Source of the DNA: ZC4RG29 sp036563875
Lineage (GTDB): Bacteria; Bacteroidota; Bacteroidia; Cytophagales; Cyclobacteriaceae
Length of the DNA: 10,454 nucleotides
Reading direction: 5' to 3'
NCBI GenBank assembly: GCA_036563875.1
Contig: DATCLO010000106.1
Span: 1 to 10,454, forward strand
The position numbers were made by a program, and so were the translations under genes. The notes beneath the pieces are model-generated. The model was not told where the DNA came from and did no database searches. It saw only the letters and a program-made list of their open reading frames with translations. Positions 1-6,744 of this stretch are shown here, one piece after another; the stretch's first letter is position 1, and every line of letters starts with the position of its first letter.

Positions 1-21
1 AACACATCAACACATCAACAC
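1..21. repeat. Tandem ATCAACAC octamer array before nuoD
   Basis: Two perfect ATCAACAC units (6-13 and 14-21) are preceded by AACAC, the last five bases of a third unit, so the array probably continues left of the window. It ends 15 nt before the nuoD start codon and so covers the region where a ribosome would load. The same octamer recurs before nuoE and nowhere else in tandem here. Whether these bases are non-coding or belong to the 3' end of an upstream gene (nuoC by synteny) cannot be decided, because the frames are open at the left edge. The frame shared with nuoD closes with TAA at 34-36. Confidence 0.8.
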
Positions 22-36
22 TTGCGCACATCCTAA

Positions 37-1251
37 ATGGGAATGACTCGAAACATAGTGGGTGAACACCGTGAGTTGGGGGATGAAAACAGATACACAA
101 CCCTTAACCTCGGACCGACGCATCCGGCGACGCACGGGATCTTTCAGAACGTGCTGACGATGGATGGGGAGGTGATCGTACGCTCCGAGCCTACGATCGG
201 TTACATCCACCGTGCCTTCGAGAAGCTTGCAGAACGACGACCTTATGCACAGATCACGCCAATCACGGATCGTCTAAACTATTGCTCTGCACCCATCAAC
301 AATATGGGATGGCACATGACGGTAGAAAAACTCCTCGGAGTTGAGATACCAAAGCGAGTGCAATACCTGCGCGTCATCATCATGGAGCTCGCCCGCATAT
401 CCGATCACCTCATATGCAACAGCGTGTTGGGTGTTGATACCGGCGCACTCACCGGATTTGTTTACTTGTTCCAGTTCCGCGAGCTGATTTACGAGATATA
501 CGAGGAGATTTGTGGCGCGCGACTCACGACGAACATCGGCCGCATTGGTGGATTTGAACGCGATTTTACTCCGACTGCATGGGCCAAGATCGACAAGTTC
601 ATGAAAGAGTATCCCGTCGCGCTGAAAGAATTCGAAAAGCTGCTGAAGCGTAACCGGATCTTCATGGAGCGGACGATTGGTGTAGGCGCCATCTCTGCGG
701 AGCGGGCCTTGAGCTACAGTTTCTCGGGTCCTAATCTGCGTGCAACGGGTGTCGACTACGACGTGCGGGTTATGGAACCGTATTCGTCGTATGAAGACTT
801 CGACTTCGAAGTCCCCGTTGGAAAGAACGGCGACACATACGATCGTTTTCTCGTCCGGCAGGAAGAAATGTGGCAAAGCCTGAGCATCATCCGTCAGGCT
901 ATCGAAAAACTACCCGACGGTCCTTACCACGCCGATGTTCCGGAATTCTACCTTCCTCCCAAAGAGCAAGTCTATAATAATATGGAGGCGCTCATCTATC
1001 ACTTTAAGATAGTAATGGGGGAAACAGACATCCCGAAGGGAGAAGTATACCACTGTGTGGAAGGTGGCAACGGCGAACTCGGCTTTTACCTGATAAGCGA
1101 CGGCGGACGCACCCCGGCCCGCCTGCACTTCCGGAGACCCTGTTTCATTTACTACCAGGCATACCCGGAAATGATACAGGGCAGCAATATTTCGGATGCG
1201 ATTTTGACGATGAGTAGTTTGAATGTAATTGCAGGAGAATTGGATGCCTAG
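37..1251 (+). CDS. nuoD: NADH-quinone oxidoreductase subunit D (49 kDa subunit)
   Basis: Quinone-site subunit of the peripheral arm of complex I. With NuoB it forms the pocket where electrons from the terminal Fe-S cluster N2 reduce quinone. The 404-aa protein has the full family length. The N-terminal LGPTHPATHG motif (residues 25-34) includes His33, equivalent to the quinone-headgroup histidine of Thermus Nqo4. Tyr82 in DRLNYCSAP matches the conserved quinone-site tyrosine, and Asp134 sits in VDTGALTGF. The C-terminus keeps the GELGFYLISDGG block (346-357) and ends in NVIAGELDA. It is a stand-alone NuoD, not fused to NuoC. The ATG at 37 directly follows an in-frame TAA (34-36), so no further upstream start exists in this frame. 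A second ATG two codons later (43) is also possible. No Shine-Dalgarno sequence is visible; octamer repeats lie just upstream. It is followed by the only sizeable spacer in the cluster. Confidence 0.98.
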   Translation: MGMTRNIVGEHRELGDENRYTTLNLGPTHPATHGIFQNVLTMDGEVIVRSEPTIGYIHRAFEKLAERRPYAQITPITDRLNYCSAPINNMGWHMTVEKLLGVEIPKRVQYLRVIIMELARISDHLICNSVLGVDTGALTGFVYLFQFRELIYEIYEEICGARLTTNIGRIGGFERDFTPTAWAKIDKFMKEYPVALKEFEKLLKRNRIFMERTIGVGAISAERALSYSFSGPNLRATGVDYDVRVMEPYSSYEDFDFEVPVGKNGDTYDRFLVRQEEMWQSLSIIRQAIEKLPDGPYHADVPEFYLPPKEQVYNNMEALIYHFKIVMGETDIPKGEVYHCVEGGNGELGFYLISDGGRTPARLHFRRPCFIYYQAYPEMIQGSNISDAILTMSSLNVIAGELDA

Positions 1252-1351
1252 AGCAGTATGCAGTAGTAATGGGCACGAAACAGAATAACGTAGTATAGAT
1301 AATCGGAGAGATAACATTAACAGATCAACACATCAACACGTCAACACATTC
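1252..1351 (+). other. nuoD-nuoE intergenic spacer
   Basis: This 100-bp gap is the only real break in a cluster whose other junctions overlap or lie within 9 nt. The first part is ordinary AT-leaning sequence. The last third is an ATCAACAC-type repeat array. I see no Bacteroidota-type -7 box (TAnnTTTG), no strong hairpin followed by a T-tract and no Shine-Dalgarno sequence. It could be a leader with an unrecognised internal promoter, a processing site, or simply a spot where the repeats have expanded. Confidence 0.6.
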
Positions 1352-1359
1352 ATGAACAC
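1316..1359. repeat. ATCAACAC octamer array running into the nuoE start
   Basis: Four contiguous octamers can be read: ATTAACAG (1316-1323, two mismatches), ATCAACAC (1324-1331), ATCAACAC (1332-1339) and GTCAACAC (1340-1347, one mismatch). After the bases ATTC comes ATGAACAC (1352-1359), which is one mismatch from the unit and contains the nuoE start codon. The motif matches that in front of nuoD. The block is poor in G, so its transcript should be largely unstructured. The core units are clear. Counting the first unit and the start-codon unit as part of the array is interpretation. Confidence 0.75.
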
Positions 1360-1876
1360 CGAGGTGAAACACTCCAGCACATTCTCCCCCGCGACTCTTG
1401 ATCTTGTGAAGCGCATCATCGCGCGCTATCCGGCGGGGAAGCAGAAGTCGGCGTTGTTGCCTGTGTTGCACCTTGCGCAGGCCGAGTTTGGAGGATGGCT
1501 GAGCACGGAGACGATGGATTATGTTGCGTCGCTGCTGGATATCAAGCCCATTGAGGTGTATGAGGTAGCAACTTTCTACACGATGTTTAACCTCAAGCCT
1601 GTGGGAAAGTGCGTGCTTGAAGTTTGCCGCACGGGTCCGTGTATGCTAAGAGGCGCCGATGAGATTATCGAACATATTGAAAGGAAATTTAACATCCGCG
1701 ACGGCGAAACATCTGCAGATGGAATGTTTACGCTGAAGACGGTGGAATGTCTGGCATCATGTGGCACCGCGCCCGTAATGCAGGTGGGTGATCATTATAT
1801 AGAGAATCTTAGTTGTGAAAGCCTGGACGAAATTCTGGATCGGCTTCGGGCTCAACAGGAACAGAAAGCATCATGA
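1352..1876 (+). CDS. nuoE: NADH-quinone oxidoreductase subunit E (24 kDa subunit)
   Basis: Thioredoxin-fold ferredoxin subunit of the NADH-oxidising arm. It carries the off-pathway [2Fe-2S] cluster N1a next to the FMN of NuoF. The protein has 174 aa, normal for the family. Residues about 14-75 form the N-terminal helical part, including the conserved EVATFYTMF stretch (71-79). The cluster ligands are Cys92 and Cys97 (CRTGPC) and Cys133 and Cys137 (CLASC), the canonical Cx4C...Cx3C pattern. The ATG at 1352 is the only plausible start: the frame is open upstream only to about 1289 and offers no ATG there. Its stop overlaps the nuoF start in ATGA (1873-1876), suggesting coupled translation. It follows a repeat-rich 100-bp spacer. 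Confidence 0.98.
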   Translation: MNTEVKHSSTFSPATLDLVKRIIARYPAGKQKSALLPVLHLAQAEFGGWLSTETMDYVASLLDIKPIEVYEVATFYTMFNLKPVGKCVLEVCRTGPCMLRGADEIIEHIERKFNIRDGETSADGMFTLKTVECLASCGTAPVMQVGDHYIENLSCESLDEILDRLRAQQEQKAS

Positions 1877-3234
1877 GACGGCAACTGCTTCTGAAGGATA
1901 TAAATGTACCGGGTATTCAGTTCTACGACGTGTACCGTCGTCAGGGTGGATACACTGCCGTTGAAAAAGCGCTCCGTCAAATGTCGCCCGAGCAAGTCAC
2001 GGAAGAGGTGAAGCTCTCGGGACTTCGCGGAAGGGGAGGCGCAGGTTTCCCTACAGGATTGAAATGGACGTTTATCGATCGTAAGTCAGGTAAGCCGGTG
2101 TATCTCGTATGCAACGCCGATGAGAGCGAACCTGGAACATTCAAGGATCGCTATCTCCTGGAGCATATTCCTCACCTCCTGATAGAAGGAATGATCCTCG
2201 CGAGCTACGCCATCGGCGCGAACACGGCATACATCTACATGCGGGGAGAGTTTCGCTGGATATTTCCCATCCTCGAGAGAGCCATAGAAGAGGCCAGATC
2301 TGCCGGATTTCTGGGTAACAACATTTTGGGAACTGGCTTCTCGCTCGAGATATATGTTCATCCCGGAGGAGGCGCTTACATCTGCGGAGAAGAAACTGCT
2401 CTTCTCGAATCGCTGGAAGGAAAGCGTGGCAATCCACGCCTTAAGCCTCCGTACTTCCCTGCGGTAATGGGACTCTATCACTGTCCGACGCTGGTGAACA
2501 ACGTTGAGACGTTGGCAACCGTGCCGTCGATTATCACGATGGGTGGCGTCGAGTACGCGAGGATCGGTGTGGGAAAGAGCACAGGTACGAAATTGATATC
2601 CGCCAGCGGGCATATCAACAAACCTGGGGTATATGAGATTGAATTGGGTCTTCCGGTTGAGGAATTCATCTATTCCGACGAATATTGCGGCGGCATTTGG
2701 AAGGGGAGGAAGCTCAAAGCGGTTGTTGCCGGCGGATCGTCAGTACCGATTCTTCCTGCTGACCTGATACTGAAGACAGCAAAGGGAGAACCGCGACTAA
2801 TGACATACGAGTCGCTCGCGGAAGGTGGTTTCCAAACGGGAACGATGCTCGGATCAGGAGGCTTTATCGTGATGGATGAAACCACCTGTATAGTGCGGAA
2901 TCTCTGGAACTTCACGCGATTTTATCATCACGAGTCGTGTGGACAATGCAGCCCGTGTCGCGAAGGCACTGGATGGATGGAAAAAGTGCTGCATCGCATT
3001 GAGCACGGAGAGGGAAGACCACATGATATCGACCTGCTCGACGACGTCGCGAAGAAGATTGAGGGCAAGACCATTTGCCCCCTTGGCGACGCGGCAGCGT
3101 GGCCCGTGTCAAGCGCGATTCGTCACTTCCGGGAAGACTTTGAATACCATATCAAGTATCCCGAAAAGGTAAAGAACCCGAAGCACTTTGAAATAGAGCC
3201 GTTAGTACCAAGGCGTCACCTCGAAACGGCATGA
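1873..3234 (+). CDS. nuoF: NADH-quinone oxidoreductase subunit F (51 kDa, NADH/FMN-binding)
   Basis: Catalytic entry point of complex I. It binds NADH and FMN, takes hydride from NADH and passes electrons through its [4Fe-4S] cluster N3 to NuoG. The 453-aa protein is full length. The FMN-binding glycine-rich motif GLRGRGGAGFPTGLKW lies at 50-65, the NADESEPGTFKDR loop at 81-93, and the nucleotide-binding GAYICGEETALLES at 167-180. A SLBB-like region follows at about 240-300. Cluster N3 ligands are Cys356, Cys359 and Cys362 (ESCGQCSPCREG) plus Cys402 (TICPLGDAA). Translation starts inside the end of nuoE. A weak AGGA lies 12 nt before the start, the nearest thing to a Shine-Dalgarno sequence in the window. 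nuoG follows after 9 nt. Confidence 0.99.
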   Translation: MRRQLLLKDINVPGIQFYDVYRRQGGYTAVEKALRQMSPEQVTEEVKLSGLRGRGGAGFPTGLKWTFIDRKSGKPVYLVCNADESEPGTFKDRYLLEHIPHLLIEGMILASYAIGANTAYIYMRGEFRWIFPILERAIEEARSAGFLGNNILGTGFSLEIYVHPGGGAYICGEETALLESLEGKRGNPRLKPPYFPAVMGLYHCPTLVNNVETLATVPSIITMGGVEYARIGVGKSTGTKLISASGHINKPGVYEIELGLPVEEFIYSDEYCGGIWKGRKLKAVVAGGSSVPILPADLILKTAKGEPRLMTYESLAEGGFQTGTMLGSGGFIVMDETTCIVRNLWNFTRFYHHESCGQCSPCREGTGWMEKVLHRIEHGEGRPHDIDLLDDVAKKIEGKTICPLGDAAAWPVSSAIRHFREDFEYHIKYPEKVKNPKHFEIEPLVPRRHLETA

Positions 3235-3243
3235 CATAACAAC

Positions 3244-4251
3244 ATGGCAAAGATCACCATCGACGGCATAGAAGCGGAAGTACCCGACGGTACCACGATC
3301 CTGAACGCAGCAAGGCAGATCGGTGGCGCCATTGTGCCTCCGGCAATGTGCTACTACACGAGTTTGAAAGAGAGCGGTGGGAAATGCCGGGTGTGCCTCG
3401 TTCGCGTGGCCCAAGCTTCGGCACGAGACCCGCGGCCGCTGCCTAAACTGGTGGCATCGTGTTCGACGCCGGTTCAGGATGGGATGATCATTGAAAACAT
3501 CACTTCTCCTGACGTTCTCGAAGCACGTAAAGGTGTCGTTGAATTTCTGCTGATCAATCACCCTCTCGATTGTCCGATTTGTGATCAGGCGGGAGAGTGC
3601 GACTTACAGGACCTCAGCTACGCGCACGGTCTGGCGACGACGCGGTATGAGGAAGAGCGTCGTACATTCGAGCCGATCGACATCGGCGATAAGATCAAAC
3701 TCCACATGACACGGTGCATTCTTTGCTACCGGTGCACGTATGTGGCGGATCAACTCACCAACGAACGCAGGCACGGCGTGCTGAACCGTGGCGATAGAGC
3801 CGAAATCGGCACGTATATCCAGAAGGCTATCGACAACGAGTTCTCCGGCAACATGATTGACGTGTGTCCGGTGGGTGCACTGACCGACCGCACATTTCGG
3901 TTTAAGAGTCGTGTATGGTTTACACGACCCCTCGATGCGCACCGGAATTGCGACAAGTGCTGCGGGAAGGTGGTACTGTGGACAAAAGGAGAAGAGGTGC
4001 TTCGGGTCACAGGACGCAAGGATCGATACGGGGAAGTGCATGAGTTTATTTGCAATGAGTGTCGGTTCGAGCACAAGAACCTGAGTGATTGGGTAGTGGA
4101 AGGACCAAGGCGTATCGATCGTCACTCTGTGATCTCACAAAACCACTATGAGAAGATAAACCTGGTGGCACTGAAGAAAGAAATTGAAAGGCAGATTGAG
4201 TTCCAGAAGGGGAAAGCGAATGGTAACAGTTCCAACGCGCGTACGGCATGA
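3244..4251 (+). CDS. nuoG: NADH-quinone oxidoreductase subunit G, short form lacking the molybdopterin-like domain
   Basis: Electron-wire subunit between NuoF and NuoI. At 335 aa it is far shorter than E. coli NuoG (about 900 aa). It keeps the N-terminal ferredoxin modules and only a stub of the molybdopterin-oxidoreductase-like part. Ligands for [2Fe-2S] N1b are Cys36, Cys48, Cys51 and Cys73. Those for [4Fe-4S] N5 are His106, Cys110, Cys113 and Cys119 (HPLDCPICDQAGEC). Those for N4 are Cys158, Cys161, Cys164 and Cys208. The region corresponding to N7 has Cys236, Cys239 and Cys240 (NCDKCCGK) and Cys270 and Cys273 (FICNECRF), which is not the canonical CxxCxxxC pattern. A low-complexity hydrophilic tail ends the protein. 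The reading frame is uninterrupted and nuoH overlaps its stop (ATGA), so the shortness looks native. Short NuoG proteins are, to my knowledge, usual in Bacteroidota. Confidence 0.95.
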   Translation: MAKITIDGIEAEVPDGTTILNAARQIGGAIVPPAMCYYTSLKESGGKCRVCLVRVAQASARDPRPLPKLVASCSTPVQDGMIIENITSPDVLEARKGVVEFLLINHPLDCPICDQAGECDLQDLSYAHGLATTRYEEERRTFEPIDIGDKIKLHMTRCILCYRCTYVADQLTNERRHGVLNRGDRAEIGTYIQKAIDNEFSGNMIDVCPVGALTDRTFRFKSRVWFTRPLDAHRNCDKCCGKVVLWTKGEEVLRVTGRKDRYGEVHEFICNECRFEHKNLSDWVVEGPRRIDRHSVISQNHYEKINLVALKKEIERQIEFQKGKANGNSSNARTA

Positions 4252-5294
4252 CGTCATTCTTTATATATAAGGCCATCCTTGTCGTTGTCGTGTTCGGCAT
4301 CATGCTGCTGGCGGCGATGTACTCGACCTACCTCGAGCGCAAGGTGGCGGCCTTTATTCAGGATCGGGTTGGGCCGAACCGTGCGGGACCCTTTGGAATC
4401 CTGCAACCCCTCGCCGACGGGATTAAGATGTTCATGAAAGAGGAGATCATCCCTGAAGTAGCGAACAAGACGTTGTTTATCGTAGGCCCTTGCATCGCAA
4501 TGCTTACAGCCATTATGGCGGGCGTCGTTATTCCCTGGGGAGGGGAGTTGGTGATCAACGGTGTCCCGTATGTATTGCAGATCATCGACTTCGACTTTGG
4601 TCTCCTGTATGTCTTTGGTGTTGTTTCACTCGGCGTGTATGGCATCATGATCGGTGGCTGGGCGTCAAACAATAAGTTCTCCCTGTTTGGTGCGATTCGC
4701 GCATCAGCGCAAATGATCAGCTACGAAATCGCCATGGGCATCTCCATCATTGCGCTGATCATGATGACGGGCACCCTGAGCCTTCGCGAAATTGTTGAAT
4801 TCCAGGCAGGAGGCACCGGAGGGACCTGGAACTTCTGGAATGTCGTTTATCAGCCGCTTGGATTTCTCCTGTTTCTCGTGTGTGCCTTTGCGGAGTGCAA
4901 CCGCACGCCATTCGACTTACCGGAGTCGGAAACAGAACTGGTCGGTGGCTATCACACCGAGTACAGCAGTATGAAGCTTGGGTTTTATCTGTTCGCGGAA
5001 TACATCAACATGTTTATTTCGTCTGCGGTGATTTCCACGCTGTACTTTGGCGGTACGAATTTTCCGTTCATGAATGACCTGGGCCTGAGTCAGAATGCAA
5101 TCACGATTCTTGGGACGCTGGCATTCTTTATCAAGATCGGATTCTTCGTATTCTTTTATATGTGGATACGGTGGACGCTTCCACGTTTCCGTTACGACCA
5201 GCTCATGTACCTCGGGTGGCGGGTGTTGATCCCGCTTGCAATAGCGAATGTCGCAATCACCGGACTTGTGATGATATTAACGGACCGCGTATGA
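4248..5294 (+). CDS. nuoH: NADH-quinone oxidoreductase subunit H (ND1-type membrane subunit)
   Basis: Integral membrane subunit that joins the peripheral and membrane arms and forms the entrance of the quinone tunnel. It has 348 aa with about eight or nine hydrophobic segments, the first at residues 5-25. The hallmark stretch from ERKVAAFIQDRVGPNRAGPF (30-49) through GILQPLADGIK is intact. So are the acidic AECNRTPFDLPE (215-226) and ETELVGGYHTEYSSM (228-242), which carry charged residues linking quinone reduction to the proton path. It begins within the end of nuoG and its own stop overlaps the nuoI start, both as ATGA. No Shine-Dalgarno sequence is visible, so coupled translation is likely. 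Confidence 0.99.
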   Translation: MTSFFIYKAILVVVVFGIMLLAAMYSTYLERKVAAFIQDRVGPNRAGPFGILQPLADGIKMFMKEEIIPEVANKTLFIVGPCIAMLTAIMAGVVIPWGGELVINGVPYVLQIIDFDFGLLYVFGVVSLGVYGIMIGGWASNNKFSLFGAIRASAQMISYEIAMGISIIALIMMTGTLSLREIVEFQAGGTGGTWNFWNVVYQPLGFLLFLVCAFAECNRTPFDLPESETELVGGYHTEYSSMKLGFYLFAEYINMFISSAVISTLYFGGTNFPFMNDLGLSQNAITILGTLAFFIKIGFFVFFYMWIRWTLPRFRYDQLMYLGWRVLIPLAIANVAITGLVMILTDRV

Positions 5295-5860
5295 AGTCAC
5301 TGACAGGGAAAGCGAAAGTCCTGGATAATCCGAAGATGACGTTCCTGGAAAGGATATACCTACCGGCCATCATCGGCGGCATTACCATTACGCTCCGTCA
5401 CCTTTTCAAGCGGAAGACCACAATACGTTATCCCGAACAGAAGCGAACCTTCAGTCCTGTCTGGCGTGGCATGCACGTACTCAAGCGTGACGATAACGGC
5501 GCTGAACGCTGTACCGCATGTGGGTTATGCGCTGTTGCTTGCCCTGCTGAAGCGATTACGATGACGGCCGCTGAGCGGAAGCCGGGAGAGGAAAAGCTTT
5601 ACCGCGAAGAAAAGTACGCTGCGACCTATGAGATCAACATGCTGCGCTGCATATTCTGTGGCCTTTGTGAGGAGGCGTGCCCGAAGGAAGCGATATTTTT
5701 GACCGACAGGCTTGTAAGCACGGACTACGCGCGCGATGGATTCATCTATGGAAAGGACAAACTCGTGGAGCCTGTCGACAACCGTGTCGATGTATCCAAA
5801 CGGCAGTCACCCAAAGTTTTGGAGTTCAAGAAAATAAAGCATTTACGTCATAACCGTTGA
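5291..5860 (+). CDS. nuoI: NADH-quinone oxidoreductase subunit I (2x[4Fe-4S] ferredoxin)
   Basis: Peripheral-arm ferredoxin that relays electrons through clusters N6a and N6b towards N2 in NuoB. The 189-aa product has two [4Fe-4S] motifs: Cys74, Cys77, Cys80 and Cys84 (CTACGLCAVACP), and Cys120, Cys123, Cys126 and Cys130 (CIFCGLCEEACP). The N-terminal segment (about 20-40, with LPAIIGGITITLRHLF) is the amphipathic helix pair that sits on the membrane near NuoH. The frame is open further upstream inside nuoH, to an ATG at 5162. That extension is the nuoH coding region read out of frame, so the ATG at 5291, overlapping the nuoH stop as ATGA, is chosen. nuoJ follows after 7 nt. Confidence 0.98.
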   Translation: MKSLTGKAKVLDNPKMTFLERIYLPAIIGGITITLRHLFKRKTTIRYPEQKRTFSPVWRGMHVLKRDDNGAERCTACGLCAVACPAEAITMTAAERKPGEEKLYREEKYAATYEINMLRCIFCGLCEEACPKEAIFLTDRLVSTDYARDGFIYGKDKLVEPVDNRVDVSKRQSPKVLEFKKIKHLRHNR

Positions 5861-5867
5861 CTGAGCT

Positions 5868-6428
5868 GTGACACTGTACGCGTTCTACTTCCTGTCATTT
5901 CTCGCCGTGATGGGCGCGCTGATGGTTGTCTTTTCGCGCAACCCGGTCACGAGTGTCATATTTCTCGTGATGACATTCTTCACGATCGCGTGCCACTACA
6001 TGCTGCTCAATGCACAGTTTCTGGCGGCCGTTCACGTCATCGTCTATGCCGGCGCCATTATGGTGCTTTTCCTGTATGTCATCATGCTGCTGAATCTCAA
6101 CGAAGCGGTAGAGAAGCAGAAGACGCTGTTGCTGAAAGTAGCAGCTATCGTTACAGGCGGACTATTTATGGTCGTTCTTTCCGCTGCATTGCGAACGGCA
6201 GAGACAACGTACATCGATACGAGCGTCGTAGGCTCCGCGCGAAATCTCGGTAAGGTGTTGCTGAACGAATACTTACTTCCGTTTGAAGCGGTGTCCCTGT
6301 TGCTGCTTGCAGCGATGACCGGTGCTATTATGATCGGCCGGTCAAAAAAGAGGATAACTCCGGCAACAAACGCCGACGAGTTGACACCCGAAACAAAACC
6401 AACTGAAGCCGTCGTCAATGAACAGTAG
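5868..6428 (+). CDS. nuoJ: NADH-quinone oxidoreductase subunit J (ND6-type membrane subunit)
   Basis: Small membrane subunit next to NuoK, NuoA and NuoH. Its third transmembrane helix carries the pi-bulge thought to rotate during proton pumping. The protein has 186 aa with five hydrophobic segments (roughly 3-22, 28-47, 52-76, 88-108 and 138-157). The conserved VIVYAGAIMVLFLYVIML stretch (57-74) contains Tyr60, and LPFEAVSLLLLAAMTGAI lies at 137-154. A hydrophilic tail rich in Lys, Thr and Glu (158-186) follows. The start is GTG at 5868, because no ATG precedes the first transmembrane segment in this frame. It is the only non-ATG start in the cluster. Its last 11 nt overlap nuoK. Confidence 0.97.
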   Translation: MTLYAFYFLSFLAVMGALMVVFSRNPVTSVIFLVMTFFTIACHYMLLNAQFLAAVHVIVYAGAIMVLFLYVIMLLNLNEAVEKQKTLLLKVAAIVTGGLFMVVLSAALRTAETTYIDTSVVGSARNLGKVLLNEYLLPFEAVSLLLLAAMTGAIMIGRSKKRITPATNADELTPETKPTEAVVNEQ

Positions 6429-6744
6429 CCTTATGCAAAACGGTCTTGCGCTGGAGCACTACGTGGTGCTGAGTACAGCTTTGTTTGCGGCTGGCGTGCT
6501 GGGCGTTCTGTTCAGAAGGAATGCGCTCATCATTTTCATGTGTATCGAGCTTATGCTCAACGCGGTGAATCTCCTTATGGTGGCGTTTGCCACGTTCCAC
6601 GGCGACATGGCGGGGCAAGTATTTGTCTTCTTCATTATGGCTGTAGCCGCCGCTGAGGTCGCTGTGGGGTTGGCGATCCTTACGGTTTTGTACAACAAGA
6701 TAAAGTCTACCGATATCGATATTCTTAACAAGCTGAAATGGTAG
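6418..6744 (+). CDS. nuoK: NADH-quinone oxidoreductase subunit K (ND4L-type membrane subunit)
   Basis: Three-helix membrane subunit of the proton path between NuoJ and the antiporter-like subunits. It has 108 aa, slightly longer than the roughly 100 aa of E. coli NuoK. The two buried glutamates needed for proton translocation are present: Glu44 in MCIELMLNAV (E. coli Glu36) and Glu80 in AVAAAEVAVGLA (E. coli Glu72). The start at 6418 overlaps the nuoJ end by 11 nt. An in-frame ATG at 6433, just after the nuoJ stop, would give a 103-aa protein closer to the usual length and is a genuine alternative. The 3' end overlaps nuoL by 7 nt. Confidence 0.97.
   Translation: MNSSLMQNGLALEHYVVLSTALFAAGVLGVLFRRNALIIFMCIELMLNAVNLLMVAFATFHGDMAGQVFVFFIMAVAAAEVAVGLAILTVLYNKIKSTDIDILNKLKW

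Noticed and set aside
802..813. 12-bp perfect palindrome GACTTCGAAGTC inside nuoD.
   Set aside because: It arises from codons for a Asp/Phe/Glu-rich stretch that is part of the conserved protein; no second copy was found to suggest an operator.
274..876. 200-codon open frame on the minus strand within nuoD.
   Set aside because: It is fully antisense to a conserved gene, has no recognisable domain or membrane pattern, and similar antisense frames shadow most genes here.
1269..1298. Nine-codon mini-ORF (MGTKQNNVV) in the nuoD-nuoE spacer, a possible leader peptide.
   Set aside because: Very short, no ribosome binding site, no regulatory codon run, and no attenuator-like hairpins follow.
4248..4251. 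Possibility that nuoG is truncated by a frameshift, with a lost molybdopterin-like domain downstream.
   Set aside because: The next gene, nuoH, begins immediately with a 4-nt overlap and is intact; no remnant of the missing domain is present, so the short form looks native.
5162..5290. 43-codon upstream extension of the nuoI frame.
   Set aside because: It overlaps the conserved end of nuoH in another frame and does not resemble NuoI; the ATG at 5291 gives the normal protein length and ATGA coupling.
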